Below, piece by piece: positions 32,612 through 42,419 of a stretch of 64,000 bases of DNA (positions are counted from its first letter, which is position 1; each line of letters begins with the position of its first letter). Source of the DNA: Amblyomma americanum. Taxonomy: Eukaryota; Arthropoda; Arachnida; Ixodida; Ixodidae. The notes under the pieces are model-generated. The model was not told where the DNA came from. It was given only the letters and a program-made list of their open reading frames with translations, and made no database searches. Made by a program: the position numbers and the translations under genes. Location of the stretch: assembly GCF_052857255.1 (NCBI RefSeq), contig NC_135506.1:73295056-73359055 (forward strand), in the 5' to 3' direction.

Positions 32612-32614
<3 letters not shown>
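32440..32614 (-). repeat. 5' LTR of the gypsy element
   Basis: 175 bp with the same ends as the 3' LTR and three base differences from it. Confidence 0.95.
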
Positions 32615-32667
<53 letters not shown>

Positions 32668-32673
32668 TATAGT

Positions 32674-32769
<96 letters not shown>
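32615..32769. repeat. (AT)n microsatellite, right of the gypsy element
   Basis: About 155 bp of AT dinucleotides with one short interruption (ACATATATATAGTTATGT) near 32,661-32,678. Frames that run through it are artefacts. Confidence 0.95.
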
Positions 32770-32772
<3 letters not shown>

Positions 32773-33020
32773 CCCGCGCGAGGCGACACCTCCTCTCCCT
32801 CTACCTCAGCGGAGCATATCTAGCGGAACGACCGGCGACGGCAGTGGCGTCGACGGTGGCGCCATCTGTTGGAGAGCGGCTGCGGCGTTGCTAGGAAACG
32901 GCGGCACAAGGTCGTTTGTCGGTCAGCGCATACAGCATACGCCTGCCTACATACGGCATACGGCGCGACGAGCGAAATGGCTTGCTGGCTGGCCTCGAAA
33001 AGCTTTCGTTTTAAAAATGC
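32770..33020. repeat. Short repeat with an AAAGCTTTCG end
   Basis: GC-rich sequence with GGCGCCATCTGTTGGAG and a right end CGAAAAGCTTTCGTTTTAAAAA. The end resembles those at 36,262 and 41,880. I read it as a non-autonomous element remnant whose other end may be hidden in the microsatellite. Confidence 0.4.
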
Positions 33021-33145
33021 CTAATACTGTGTGTGTGTGTCAGTGTGGCTATCTATAGAAACCGCCATCCGCTCGACCTCAAATCTATCCAGACAGATGC
33101 TGCTTTTTTCGACCAGGGCTAACCAGATCTAAACCACTAGCATTT

Positions 33146-33421
33146 TTTAGGAAAAGATATAACGCAGTAACTGTCTCACATATCTCTGTTGGCAACCGAA
33201 TCGCGCCGCAAGAGAAGGGATAAAGGAGATCGTGAAAGAACTACGGAAGAAAGAGGTGCCGTAGTGGAGGTCTCCGGAATAACTTAGGCCACCTGGGTAA
33301 CTTCCTGCTACCTCACCGGACTGCACACGGGCGCCTTCTTGCATTTCGCCTCCATTAAAAGGCGGCCGCCGCGGTCCGGTTCGATCCCGAGCGCCTTAAG
33401 CACTGAGCCACCGCGGCGGCT
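33146..33421 (-). repeat. SINE, near full length
   Basis: Minus-strand copy with the A box region (GCCGCCGCGGTGGCTCAGTG), a B-box-like GGTTCGATCCC reading on the opposite strand, the body and the tail. It was probably the source of promoter-like motifs here. Confidence 0.85.
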
Positions 33422-34559
33422 TCACCTTTTAACCTTTTTCTTCTTTAGGGTTTACGGTATAAGGGCTCCACAGTTCGATATGAAAACCATGCAGACTTTG
33501 GCAAAAGCTTTGCAATGGCGGGCACTTTCGGCGCAGATAGTACGTTTATTGGTGAACCTGCTTTAGACGTTTTATCAAGAACCTGGGGAATAGTGGAGTT
33601 AAATTTTCCAATACATGATGAGCACAATAATTGCTTATGTTATGAAGCATTAGTAGAATGGTTATCCATAAAATTATTGCGGTATAGACCGTCCTGCGTC
33701 ATAACGTAAAAGTGGAGCGGTAAGAACGAGCGGCCTGTATTGGCAGTGCGTATCGATATTGATATCAGAGATGTGTTAGTAGCGCCGAATGAATATGTGT
33801 CATTCGTTCCACATTGTCTGGCACGACCTGAATACGTGCTTAAAGCCCAATTGACGAAAAAGGAAAAGGTCTTACTTCGCAGTGAGCACCCGAACCCTGA
33901 TATGAGAAAGGATTGAGAAAGAGGTCCCGGTGGGGATGGCTGCGTATTACTTTAACAACTTTGGGATATTTACGTCAATTTGAATAATTCTCGGAGCCAG
34001 TCAGAGCTATCAGTGCGCGCTAGCCGTAAGTCACACAGGCATAGGCTTGTTGCGCATGACATGCACAAATTATGCGAAACATAACCGGGCACACACAGGG
34101 GTCTAGAATGCAAGAAAAGCAGAAAGCAGAAAGTGTCACACAGGCGTGACACGCGCGCTGTGCGCACACACTCAATTTTTCTCAGTCTTCTCAGTAAATC
34201 TGACGGCTATTTACAGGCGGTGGCTCTTACTCATTGAGCTAAGGTACCAGCGTTAATTATGAACTTGAGATTGTAGAAGCAGCTTAGTCCACCTAACCAC
34301 ACGCCCCTGCAGATATATTTAATTAAAGAAACAACATGTTGACTCAGCAGTCTGTGTCAGTTAAACTCAGAGTTTATTTAAGGAATAAAGGAAGTGTTAC
34401 TAAGTGGGTAGTAACTAGCACCCAGAGCAAAAAATAGCAAGGGCTGCATTTATTAACTACTCCCTGAAGAGGGTACTGATAGTGTTATGAAAAGTAATAA
34501 AACGAAGTCGTAGTAAGTGCTGCACTTATTACTTTATTCTTATCTTTTTTTACCAGTGC
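33422..34559. other. Unassigned DNA
   Basis: No gene is recognised. A tRNA-like A-box stretch (TTAGCTCAATGAGTAAGAGCC on the minus strand, about 34,225-34,245) has no matching B box and is probably a SINE relic. Confidence 0.45.
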
Positions 34560-34835
34560 AGAAGCCAGACACGGGAGAAGGCAAATAAACCGAGGGTCAT
34601 CTCTTTTCTGGAGTTGTGAAGCGTCAGCAACTCAGAAAAAGGAGGATCGATCTCTTCCAGCACAAAAGACAACAATCAGGAGAAGCGAGTCACCCGGAAC
34701 GAAAACGAAAGCAAAGACAATGCTCATTTAAGGAGGCTGGCTGAGCAAATTAAATCCCTCAAGCAAAAGTTGAATACGGCGATAGCTGAAAATAAATCAG
34801 GAACAAATAACCAGACAACAGAATCCTCCTAGCAT
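34560..34835 (+). pseudogene. Possible LINE ORF1 C-terminal remnant
   Basis: Broken plus-strand frames read LRRLAEQIKSLKQKLNTAIA after a basic, Ser/Arg/Lys-rich stretch. This resembles the basic tract and coiled coil at the end of I-type ORF1 (compare residues 355-480 of the frame at 1,330). No zinc knuckle remains, so the call is weak. Confidence 0.3.
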
Positions 34836-35800
34836 GGTTGTCTGTCCTCAGGACATTGATAGAGATAGCACTGCCATTGAGAATGACGAACAGCCTGCAT
34901 GCAGACGCAAGAAAGCGAAAATAGAAAAGGTAGAAGTGAAACTAACACTAAAGTAGCCTCGGCTCCCACAAAAATGGCGGAATGAATTTCGCGCATTTAA
35001 GATCTTGGTATGGTACAACTTTCCGCTTCGAATAGAGTAATGAAAGGAGCTTACAAGGTTCTGTATCCGGAGATTAACCCGGATATGCAACAGAACGCCG
35101 GTATAAATTACCCCGTCAGTCAACAGTCTGGAGTAATAAAAGGCAAAGTACACTCAGTTGCCTATGCTGCAGTACTTAAAGCAACACTGTTAGCTTGCCA
35201 TAAGCAATAGGGTGCAGACAAAGATGGCTGAGTCAAAATTCAATTTACTGTCTAGCAATTGAACGCCAGGAGATTCACATCAACACGCAGGGTCTTAGAA
35301 TTGCAAATTAAAAACTATGCGGAAGAAAAAGCGGATGCCATCGCAAACCAAAAAATCAGAGCGGAAGTTAATATCCCTGGCCAATCAGTCTTTGAAAAAT
35401 AAGAAGGCGAAGCGTCTCAAAACAAAATAGCCATTCAGGTGCACGAAAACTTAACGGCTGAAGAAGTCGACTTGGGGTACGACATTGAAGCACACGACTT
35501 CATTAAAACTTCACCTATCAAGCGCACTGGAAAACCACGTATGTACATATTGACTGTATGCACATCTCCTGGGGACCGAAGTGAGGCGATAGCGAAACTT
35601 TCAGACCAACGCGTAATATAGCCAAATGACTGTGGTCCGGCACTTAAACGCTCTACACCTTGCGTGGGGATATACGAACAACAGTAAAAAAAATGCGGAT
35701 GGCCTAGCTCTGTTAGGCCAGATATACGTAGCGAAAGCGCGGAAACTTTTGCATCAGATGAGTACATTCACAGGATGCGCGTTTAGTCATGGCTTCATAT
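34836..35800. other. Unassigned DNA
   Basis: Several short open frames (for example 35,439-35,621 plus) do not match anything I know and are not linked to signals. It may be further decayed LINE sequence. Confidence 0.4.
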
Positions 35801-35807
35801 TGAGCTG

Positions 35808-35886
35808 TCGTGGCGGAGCGATAGCATCTTCGCCTCATATTCGAAAGGCCCTGATTCGATTCCGAGCCTCGGCACATGTTTTTTTT
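35808..35886 (+). repeat. tRNA-derived SINE head with a T run
   Basis: TCGTGGCGGAGCGATAGCATC and GATTCGATTCC resemble A and B boxes, and a run of nine or so T follows at once. The T stem does not pair (CCTGA against CCGAG) and the acceptor ends do not match, so it is not a functional tRNA gene. Confidence 0.5.
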
Positions 35887-36059
35887 TATTCAGTTTGTGT
35901 GCGGTGGGTTTCAGTGGCTTCCATAGATTCCATCACCGAACAGGTAGGTTAGCGGTTAAGCGCAGGCTGTTAAGGCACGTTTATACTCTGGCGCAACGCG
36001 CGCGCGTGCGCTGCACGTCGACGTCACGTCGGCCAAACCGTGACCCTCTAAACTCCAAC

Positions 36060-36300
36060 GGCGCTTGACCGCCGACGCGTTCAGCGGCTTCGGCGCACTA
36101 TGGCCGCGCTAGCCCAGACTTGGAGCATGTCTCTATTTCCCGCGGAGTGCGCCAGCCGCTGCCGGCCCGGCCAGACCGCTTCGGCTCTGCGGCGATGCGC
36201 GCGTTGTGACGTCATGTGCCTCCTTGGAGCACCGCCATGGCGAAATCTCAAGTTCGCTGCCTGTAAAGCTTTCGCTTTAAAAGGTAACGCACTATAGGAC
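36060..36300 (+). repeat. MITE-like repeat with CRE palindrome (family M)
   Basis: GC-rich element with TTGTGACGTCATGTGCCTCC (CRE at 36,207-36,214) and the right end CTGTAAAGCTTTCGCTTTAAAAG. It is homologous to 40,060-40,207 plus 41,851-41,905, where a LINE has landed in it. Confidence 0.6.
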
Positions 36301-36521
36301 ATGGCCCAGACATTGGAGATGTGACTCCTTATGAACTGAGATAGAGTCAATAGGACAGGTACAAGAGTAACAAGGGGTGTCCCGGCAGACTTAATGTCCA
36401 CAAGAAATATTTGCCAAGTGACTTGGAGGGATACAGAGTGAAATATGGGATTGGTCTTTATATTCGGAATACTGTTGTAAAGGCCAGGGGACACAAAAAT
36501 GAAAATTGGTTTTTGTGAAAA

Positions 36522-36851
36522 GCCCCGCCGCGGTGGCTCAGTGGTTAGGGCGCTCGACTACTGATCCGGAGGTCCCGGGTTCGAACTCTACCGCGGCGGC
36601 TGCGTTTTCATGGAGGAAAAACGCTAAGGCGCCCGTGTGCTGTGCAATGTCAGTGCACGTTAAAGATCCCCAGGTGGTAGAAATTATTCCGGAGCCCTCC
36701 ACTACGGCCCCTCTTCTTCCTTTCTTCTTTCACTCCCTCCTTTATCTCTTCCCTTACGGCGCGGTTCAGGTGTCAAACGATATATGAGACAGATACTGCG
36801 CCATTTCCTTTCCCCAAAAGACCAATTAATATTATTATTATTAATATTATT
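36522..36851 (+). repeat. SINE, full length
   Basis: This is the best reference copy in the window. The A box is TGGCTCAGTGGTTAGGGCGC and the B box GGTTCGAAC. The body reads GCCCGTGTGCTGTGCAATGT and TTAAAGATCCCCAGGTGG, followed by the pyrimidine-rich TTTCACTCCCTCCTTTATC, CGATATATGAGACAGATACTG and a (TTA)n tail. The tRNA-derived head would be transcribed by RNA polymerase III. It resembles the tick Ruka family as I remember it. It is followed at once by an inverted copy. Confidence 0.88.
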
Positions 36852-36855
36852 GTGC

Positions 36856-37092
36856 AAATAAAATGGCGGAGTATCTGTCTCACATATCGGCTGACACCTG
36901 AACCACTTCAAGGGAAGAGATAAAAGCTGGGTGAAAGAAGAAATGAAAAAAAAGGTCCCGTTGTGGAGGGCTCCGGAACGATTTCGGCCGCCTGGGGATC
37001 TTTAACGTGCACAGACATCGCACAGCACGCGGGCGCCTTTGTGTTGCGCCTCCATTGAAACGCTGCCGCCGCGGTCGGGTTAGAACTAAGGC
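36856..37092 (-). repeat. SINE, inverted partner
   Basis: Minus-strand copy that lacks the A box. With 36,522-36,851 it forms an inverted repeat with arms of about 230 bp and almost no spacer. Confidence 0.85.
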
Positions 37093-37192
37093 GGCAGCAT
37101 TTCGATGGAGGCGATACCGGCTTTACGGCGGGATTCAGGTGCGCAACTAGAAATGTGAGACAGTTACGTGTGATTTCCTTTCCCAAAAGTGC
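37093..37192 (+). repeat. SINE fragment, internally deleted
   Basis: Head-proximal GATGGAGGCGATACCGGC is joined directly to the tail portion (TTACGGCGGGATTCAGGTG to TTTCCTTTCCC). Confidence 0.55.
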
Positions 37193-37199
37193 ATTTTCA

Positions 37200-37600
37200 C
37201 TTTTTCTCATTGCTTCATTAGTTCTTTTATTTGATTTCATAAGAGTGGTTAGTTGGGAACCACAAGGGTATTAAAAGCTATGCACCAAACTGAGGCTCGA
37301 TCGTTTTGGATATTCCTTGAATGAGAGCGAATAATCAAGGTTGAAAATAGAAGCCTTGAGAATTAAGAGGGCCCCTTCGATCGCCGTTACTGAAAGAAAA
37401 AAAGGCGCACCTGTCTGGAAATGGTGATGGTAATCTAAAATAGGTTTCTCCCTTTTTCTGCAGCGGTCTTCGGTGCAAGGTTTTTCCATCCTTATTAACA
37501 GCGTTAATACTCTCCTCCTGCAGAAAATACGGCGCCGTCATCGCCAACGTTATGAAAAAATCTCCGGAGAAGCAACCTAATGGGCCCCCTCAAGTGTGAC
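37200..37600. other. Unassigned DNA
   Basis: Nothing recognisable; stops are frequent in all frames. Confidence 0.4.
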
Positions 37601-37604
37601 ATAG

Positions 37605-37830
37605 GCTGGTGCCGTCATCAAAACCTGCCCTCCGGATTGTGACCAAACTGTCCATCGTGGCAGCTGGTATTTAAATTAATGATTGGTCGCCAGAGGTTGC
37701 TCGGAAATAGGAGCATGTGTCGAACAAGCCCCACCAGTGGGAGCGCGTGCTATCACTGGGCAGTCGCTCATCGCTTAACCGCTGCACCACTGCGCAAGGT
37801 GTGCTATGAGGACTCCCAGGGTCCTATAAA
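37605..37830 (-). repeat. Second tRNA-derived SINE family, copy 1
   Basis: On the minus strand the A box is TGGTGCAGCGGTTAAGCGATG and the B box GTTCGACAC, both fitting the RNA polymerase III consensus. The body reads CATCAAAACCTGCCC on the plus strand at its far end. Related copies lie at 41,918-42,155 and 54,490-54,695. Confidence 0.7.
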
Positions 37831-38379
37831 TTAAGTCGAGAATCTCCAATTCTGCATTCATGAGCATAAACGAGTTGACACTATCGTTTCATACAGTCAA
37901 GGCGGAGCTTATGTGTCCCCTCCAATGTTTGCTGTTGTGATTATGGCGGGCTGTTCTTGCCCTTATAGGGTTGTTTTTCGGCGCTGTCTTTTCGCGCCGT
38001 TATTGTTCCGTTTATATTTTGGAAATTTTTTCCGCCTCAAGCCCCCCTTCACTGCCCCTGGCGGATGGCATTGCAAAAAAACTGGCTTAATTCCGATTTT
38101 TCTCCCGGTCTTTGTGTTTCGCCGGTTATCCTGCTTGTGGCTAGATCGTTTTCGGTCTCGTTCCGCTGTGCAAAACTTTCGCCTTCCGCAACCTTCATTT
38201 TCCTAAAGGCGCATTTCTTAGGCGACATTTCCTCGTGCCAGGCCTTTGAGGGGACATGCTAAACCTGAAAGATTTCGCGTCAAGCTTTTGTTGACTTAAC
38301 ATGAAAACATCAAGAGTTGTCGCACCATATCACCGTTAGTGTCCGAGGTATAATTCCCTGATTGGTAGAGAGAGGTGAC
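37831..38379. other. Unassigned DNA
   Basis: No gene or repeat identified. Confidence 0.4.
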
Positions 38380-38545
38380 GTAATGTCGCGACGTCATCAC
38401 AACCTGACTACCGCATAATGCGCTAACTGCACAATGTGGCAGGTGGTAGTTATATAATGCATAGTCGAGAGAGGTTACGTGACCTTGCAGCGTCATCACA
38501 ACCTGCCCACTGGGTTGGGAGCAACCTACTGCCTAGACGGAAACC
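38380..38545 (-). repeat. Second SINE family, two partial far ends
   Basis: GCGACGTCATCACAACCTG (38,388) and GCAGCGTCATCACAACCTGCC (38,489) are two partial, roughly 100-bp-spaced copies of the far end of the second SINE family. No A box is present. Confidence 0.4.
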
Positions 38546-38654
38546 TAGGTCGAGAATCGAAATCAATAATCGCAAAATAAGTGTGATATATGGAAAGGTT
38601 GGCACTTGCAACGGTAGCGGATACTTGGTTATGCAGCAAGCAGTCAGAATATTT

Positions 38655-38880
38655 GATTGATTTATGGGGGTTTAACGCCCCAGAGCGACTGAGACAATGA
38701 AGGATGCCGCAGTGAAGGACTCCGGAAATTTCGACCACCTGGGGTTCTTTAACCTGCACAGACATCGTACAGTACACGGGCCTCTAAAATTGAAAAAAAA
38801 AGAGAATTTTCGCCTGCATCGAAATTCGACCGCCACGGCCAGGGTCAAACCCGCGTTTTTCGTGCTGCAGCTGAGTGCCA
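38655..38880 (-). repeat. SINE-related repeat, minus strand
   Basis: TATGGGGGTTTAACGCCCCAGAGCGACTGAGACAATGAAGG is followed by body sequence like that of the main SINE (GCAGTGAAGGACTCCGG, ACCACCTGGGGTTCTTTAACC). This is a common arthropod SINE-like module with a divergent end. The head-proximal part is degraded. Confidence 0.55.
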
Positions 38881-39784
38881 AAACACTGAGACGACACGAA
38901 CGCTGGTGTCATCTTATGTTTCTTCCTCTTGTCCTGTGTTTCGCGCTGCTTAAAGATGAATACATTCCAACTCGCCCAGTTTTAGTGTTCTCGTCAGTCC
39001 GAATGTTCCATTAGATTTTTGGTTTAGGCTTTGTAGGGTTGTGTTTACTAACCATGTGGATTTTGTAGTTCATGAACCTAAAATTGCAAACAAACGGGCG
39101 CGTACACGCACAGAAGTTGCAACACAAGCTGCTGCGACAGATTTGAAACATAACGAAATCGCAGTCTACATTTAAGGTGACTTAAGCGTCCCCAGAGTTC
39201 TAACCCGATTCTCCCGTCTGTAGAAAATCCGCCGTCGTCGTTGTGAGCCAAAAATTTATGTGGATTAGCTCAGCTATTCCAGCATACACAATGCGAAAGA
39301 CGTCGGCGTTCACTGGGTTCTTTGGCGTTAACAATGTTCTAGGCGGGACGGCTTTGGGCAAAGGAAGGGCGCATGACTCCCTGGATAAGCCAACGCCTCA
39401 TTCCTGCTCTGGCTCAAGTGGCGGGGGTGAGAGAGATGTGGCCTGAATCCATTAGCGCTGACAGCGTTGTGGCTGACATGCGGTGCTGCAGCAATAGCTA
39501 GGCCGCAGCGTTCATTTGGTGATCAATCTCTCGGGATCCACCATTGGCTGCATGCCACCTCCTAAGGTGGGAGGGAGGGTGCGCTGCATATCCAGTGTGC
39601 GGAACGAAATCAAAGCAGGCTTTTGCAGTTGGACACCAACGCCGCGCACATGAAAGCGAGATTGAGCTCTCCACTGACCCACGGAGCGGTTTGTGCGCCT
39701 TTTCTTTCGTGAAAATGAATGGACTTTAAAAAGAAGTCGTCGCCAATGGACTCTATGAACGCCGTCTACTCACTTGTTTTGTTT
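38881..39784. other. Unassigned DNA
   Basis: No gene or family recognised. Open frames here are short and compositionally random. Confidence 0.45.
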
Positions 39785-40035
39785 GGTTTTTGAGGAAAGG
39801 AAATGGCACAGTAACTGTCTCACATATCTCGGTGGACACCCGAACCGCACCGTAATGGAAGGAATAAAGGAGGGAGGGAAAGAAGAGGAAACTGAAACTT
39901 GAACCTCTTTCTTCCTTGCTCATTTGACTCCCTCCTTTATCCCTTCGCTTACGGCGTGGGTCAGGTGTCCGCCGATATATGAGACAGATACTGCGCCATT
40001 TTTATTCCGCGAAAACCAATCATTAATTGTTATTA
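39785..40035. repeat. Inverted pair of SINE tails
   Basis: 39,785-39,895 (minus) and 39,900-40,035 (plus) are the same SINE 3' half in opposite orientation, nearly back to back. They could fold into a hairpin with about 100-bp arms. Confidence 0.8.
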
Positions 40036-40206
40036 AAATTTAAAGTTGGATTTTGAGGAAAGGCGCAGCGCTGCCCAGCAGCCGAGCACCTGTGGCTCGG
40101 TGCTACTAGTGGCGCATGCGCCGTAGTCACGAGGAAGCGAGAGAAAAAAAAAGAAATATCCGCGGCGAGGCACGCATTGTGACGTCATGTGCCTCCTCGG
40201 AGCACT

Positions 40207-41739
40207 GGGCAAATAGAAAGGAAACTCCAGAAGGCAGCAGACACTGTGGTAGAGTATGCAGCACAAAGAGGACTGGCATGTTCACCAGAGAAATCTGAGT
40301 TTCTGGTATACAACCCAAAAAGAAACAGGCTCAAGCAGGGTGAGGACTTTAAAATCACTGTGGAAGGAAAACTGGTGCCTAAGGTAGATATGATCAGGAT
40401 TCTGGGCCTATTCATACAAAGTAACGGCTACAATGATGAAACCCTAAAAAGATTGGACAAGTTTGCGACGCAAGTCACGGGAATTTTCAGAAGGATATCG
40501 CTAAGAGGTAGAGGCCTCAAAGAGAAGAGCCTAATAAAACTAGTACAGGCATATATACTAAGTAGGATCAGCTACGCGACCCCCTTCCTCAAGATAGGGG
40601 CAACAGAAAAAAGGCAGCTTGATGCCATAATCAAGAAAAGCTATAAGAAGGCGCTGGGCTTGCCAATAAGCACCTCAAACGAAAGGCTACTAAATATGGG
40701 GCTTCACAACAACTGGAGTGAGATAGCTGAAGCGGTAAGATCAGCGCAGCTAGATAGGCTCAGCAGGACGAGCACCGGCAGAGCTATACTAGAAGCGGTC
40801 GACAGGCAAACCGACAGGGGGATGCAAAAGAAACAAGACATTCCAAAATGTGCTAGGGAAAAGATCAGAGTAGACCCATTGCCCAAAAATATGCACCCAG
40901 AATTCAACACGGAAAGAAGGGAAAAGAGGGCAGAAGCCATGGCCAGAGGACTGGACAGTCTAGATAAGAAAGCAGTGGCATACACAGATGCAGCAAGTGG
41001 GAAGCTAGGAGCAGCCGTGGCCTCAGTGGTCAACGGAAAGGGGGAATCTGAGATAGCAGCATCCATTCGAAGCCGCAACCCGGAAACGGCGGAAGAAGTC
41101 GCAATAGCGCTCGCATGCGTAGGAACGCAGGCCAAAATTATAGCTAGTGACAGCAAAACTGCAGTCTACAATTATGGCAGAGGGAGGATTGCCTTAGAAG
41201 CAGCACAAATTCTAAAAAAGAAGGAAATTGGGAGGGACGTACGCATCGTGTGGGTACCAGCTCACGAATCCATCCCTGGAAACGAGGCGGCAAACACCCT
41301 GGCTCGAGACCTCTACTTCCGAGCCAGGGGAGAGCCGCCCGACTGCAAGGACCTGGATGAGAGGCTGATCAGCTATGCAGAAATAATAGAGAGCTATAGA
41401 AGTCAAAGGAGGATTTTCCCTCCGCCGGACAAAACACTAGGGAATAAAGAAGCTACAACATGGCGTAGACTACAAGCTGGGAACTTCATAAACCCGGTGT
41501 GGGCATCACACGTATTTAGGAAAAAGGAAATAGAGGAAAAATGCAAAAAATGTGAGAATAGGGGGACCCTAGATCACATCATTTGGGAATGTACACACTC
41601 CCCAGGGATTAAAGAAGGAATAAATAGCAAGGAAGCCTGGGAAACCCTTCTGCAAAGCGCGGACCCCGCCGTGCAGAAAAAAGTCATTCACCTGGCACTG
41701 GAGGCCGCAAGAGACCAAGAACTCTATGCCTGCCTTTAG
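40207..41739 (+). CDS. LINE ORF2 3' portion (RT C-terminus, RNase H, zinc finger), open
   Basis: About 510 codons are open to TAG at 41,737. Contents: RT connection (LACSPEKSEFLVY, RISYATPFLK, KKALGLP), RNase H (AYTDAASGKLG, ETAEEVAIAL, IIASDSKTAVYNY, IVWVPAHESIPGNEAAN) and a CKKCENRGTLDHIIWEC zinc finger, then a helical C-terminus. The catalytic Asp, Glu, Asp set of RNase H is present. The last metal-site residue reads Asn (NEAAN), as in some tick LINEs. The frame runs in from the flanking repeat without an ATG of its own. It is therefore a partial gene, probably not translated, despite being intact. Confidence 0.85.
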   Translation, partial: GQIERKLQKAADTVVEYAAQRGLACSPEKSEFLVYNPKRNRLKQGEDFKITVEGKLVPKVDMIRILGLFIQSNGYNDETLKRLDKFATQVTGIFRRISLRGRGLKEKSLIKLVQAYILSRISYATPFLKIGATEKRQLDAIIKKSYKKALGLPISTSNERLLNMGLHNNWSEIAEAVRSAQLDRLSRTSTGRAILEAVDRQTDRGMQKKQDIPKCAREKIRVDPLPKNMHPEFNTERREKRAEAMARGLDSLDKKAVAYTDAASGKLGAAVASVVNGKGESEIAASIRSRNPETAEEVAIALACVGTQAKIIASDSKTAVYNYGRGRIALEAAQILKKKEIGRDVRIVWVPAHESIPGNEAANTLARDLYFRARGEPPDCKDLDERLISYAEIIESYRSQRRIFPPPDKTLGNKEATTWRRLQAGNFINPVWASHVFRKKEIEEKCKKCENRGTLDHIIWECTHSPGIKEGINSKEAWETLLQSADPAVQKKVIHLALEAARDQELYACL

Positions 41740-41841
41740 ATGCGAGGCTCCCGGCCCCCACCCCTAGGCCTGCGTGCCAGAGATGGGGAGTAGGGGAGCC
41801 TCTTTTCTGGTGGAAATAAAGGTTTTTGGAATGGAATGAAT
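40208..41841 (+). mobile_element. Young 5'-truncated I-type LINE
   Basis: This 1,634-bp insertion is flanked by a perfect 9-bp duplication GGAGCACTG (40,199-40,207 and 41,842-41,850). It starts within the RT thumb region and ends AATAAAGGTTTTTGGAATGG with a short GAATG-type tail. The uninterrupted frame and perfect duplication imply a recent event. It is incapable of movement, since it lacks EN and the RT core. Confidence 0.92.
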
Positions 41842-41917
41842 GGAGCACTGCTAGGGTGAAATCGCAAATAGGCTGCCCGTAAAAAGCTTTCTCTTTAAAA
41901 GCAACGGTACGGTTGCC

Positions 41918-42155
41918 ACCTAGTCGGTGCCATCAAAACGCGGCCATTGTGGCCGGTGCAATCTGCCCATCAGATTCGGAGCAAACTACCCATCGTTGCA
42001 AGCTGGCGGTTCAATCAATGACTGTTCGCGAGGAAATGCTCGCAGAGCAATGGGAGACTCACAAGCCCCACCAGTGGCTGTGCTTGAAACAGCCACAAAC
42101 GAGAGCAGTGGCGCAGGACTTAACCACTGCACCATAGCGCCAGGGCTCTTATAAG
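41918..42155 (-). repeat. Second tRNA-derived SINE family, copy 2
   Basis: The minus-strand A box TGGTGCAGTGGTTAAGTCC is intact. The B-box position is degraded (CTTGTGAGTC). The body matches 37,605-37,830 (CAAGCCCCACCAGTGG, CATCAAAACG). Confidence 0.65.
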
Positions 42156-42249
42156 CTCTCCCCGCCATATAGTTATGTAAAGTGGGGAATAACCCTGTCG
42201 GCAAATTAATACGCAAGGAACACAGTAATGCTATCGCGTCATACCCGTA

Positions 42250-42415
42250 GCCCACCGCGGTGGATCAGTGGGTAAGGCGCTCGGCAACTGAGCCCGAGTA
42301 CCCAGGTTAGAACCCGACCGCGGTGGCCGCGTTTCGAGGGAGGCGAAACGGAAAGGCGCCCGTGTGCTGTGCGATGTCAGTGCATGTTAAACATCTCAAG
42401 CGGTGAAAATTATTG
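42250..42415 (+). repeat. SINE, 5' half
   Basis: A box TGGATCAGTGGGTAAGGCGC and B-box-like GGTTAGAACCC, then the body GCCCGTGTGCTGTGCGATGT to about GTGAAAATTATTGC. The tail is missing. Confidence 0.75.
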
Positions 42416-42419
42416 CTGG

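Larger units (their letters stand above)
27325..32614 (-). mobile_element. Ty3/gypsy LTR retrotransposon
   Basis: The 5.29-kb element is in minus orientation, with two 175-bp LTRs (27,325-27,499 and 32,440-32,614) that begin TG and end CA. They differ at three positions by eye, which implies a fairly recent insertion. Contents in order are LTR, primer-binding-like site, gag, pol (PR-RT-RH-IN) and LTR. The target is an (AT)n tract, so the target-site duplication cannot be defined. Gag is open; pol has one stop and one frameshift, so this copy is probably not autonomous. Confidence 0.95.
40060..41905 (+). repeat. MITE-like repeat (family M) split by a LINE
   Basis: The halves 40,060-40,207 and 41,851-41,905 join into a homologue of 36,060-36,300, including TTGTGACGTCATGTGCCTCC and the end GTAAAAAGCTTTCTCTTTAAAAG. 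The break is exactly at the duplicated GGAGCACTG. Confidence 0.75.

Noticed and set aside
32300..33058. A 252-codon plus-strand frame
   Set aside because: It runs antisense to gag, through the LTR and through the (AT)n tract; it is a shadow frame.
35808..35886. A tRNA gene followed by a polymerase III terminator
   Set aside because: The T stem and acceptor stem do not pair; it is a tRNA-derived SINE head.
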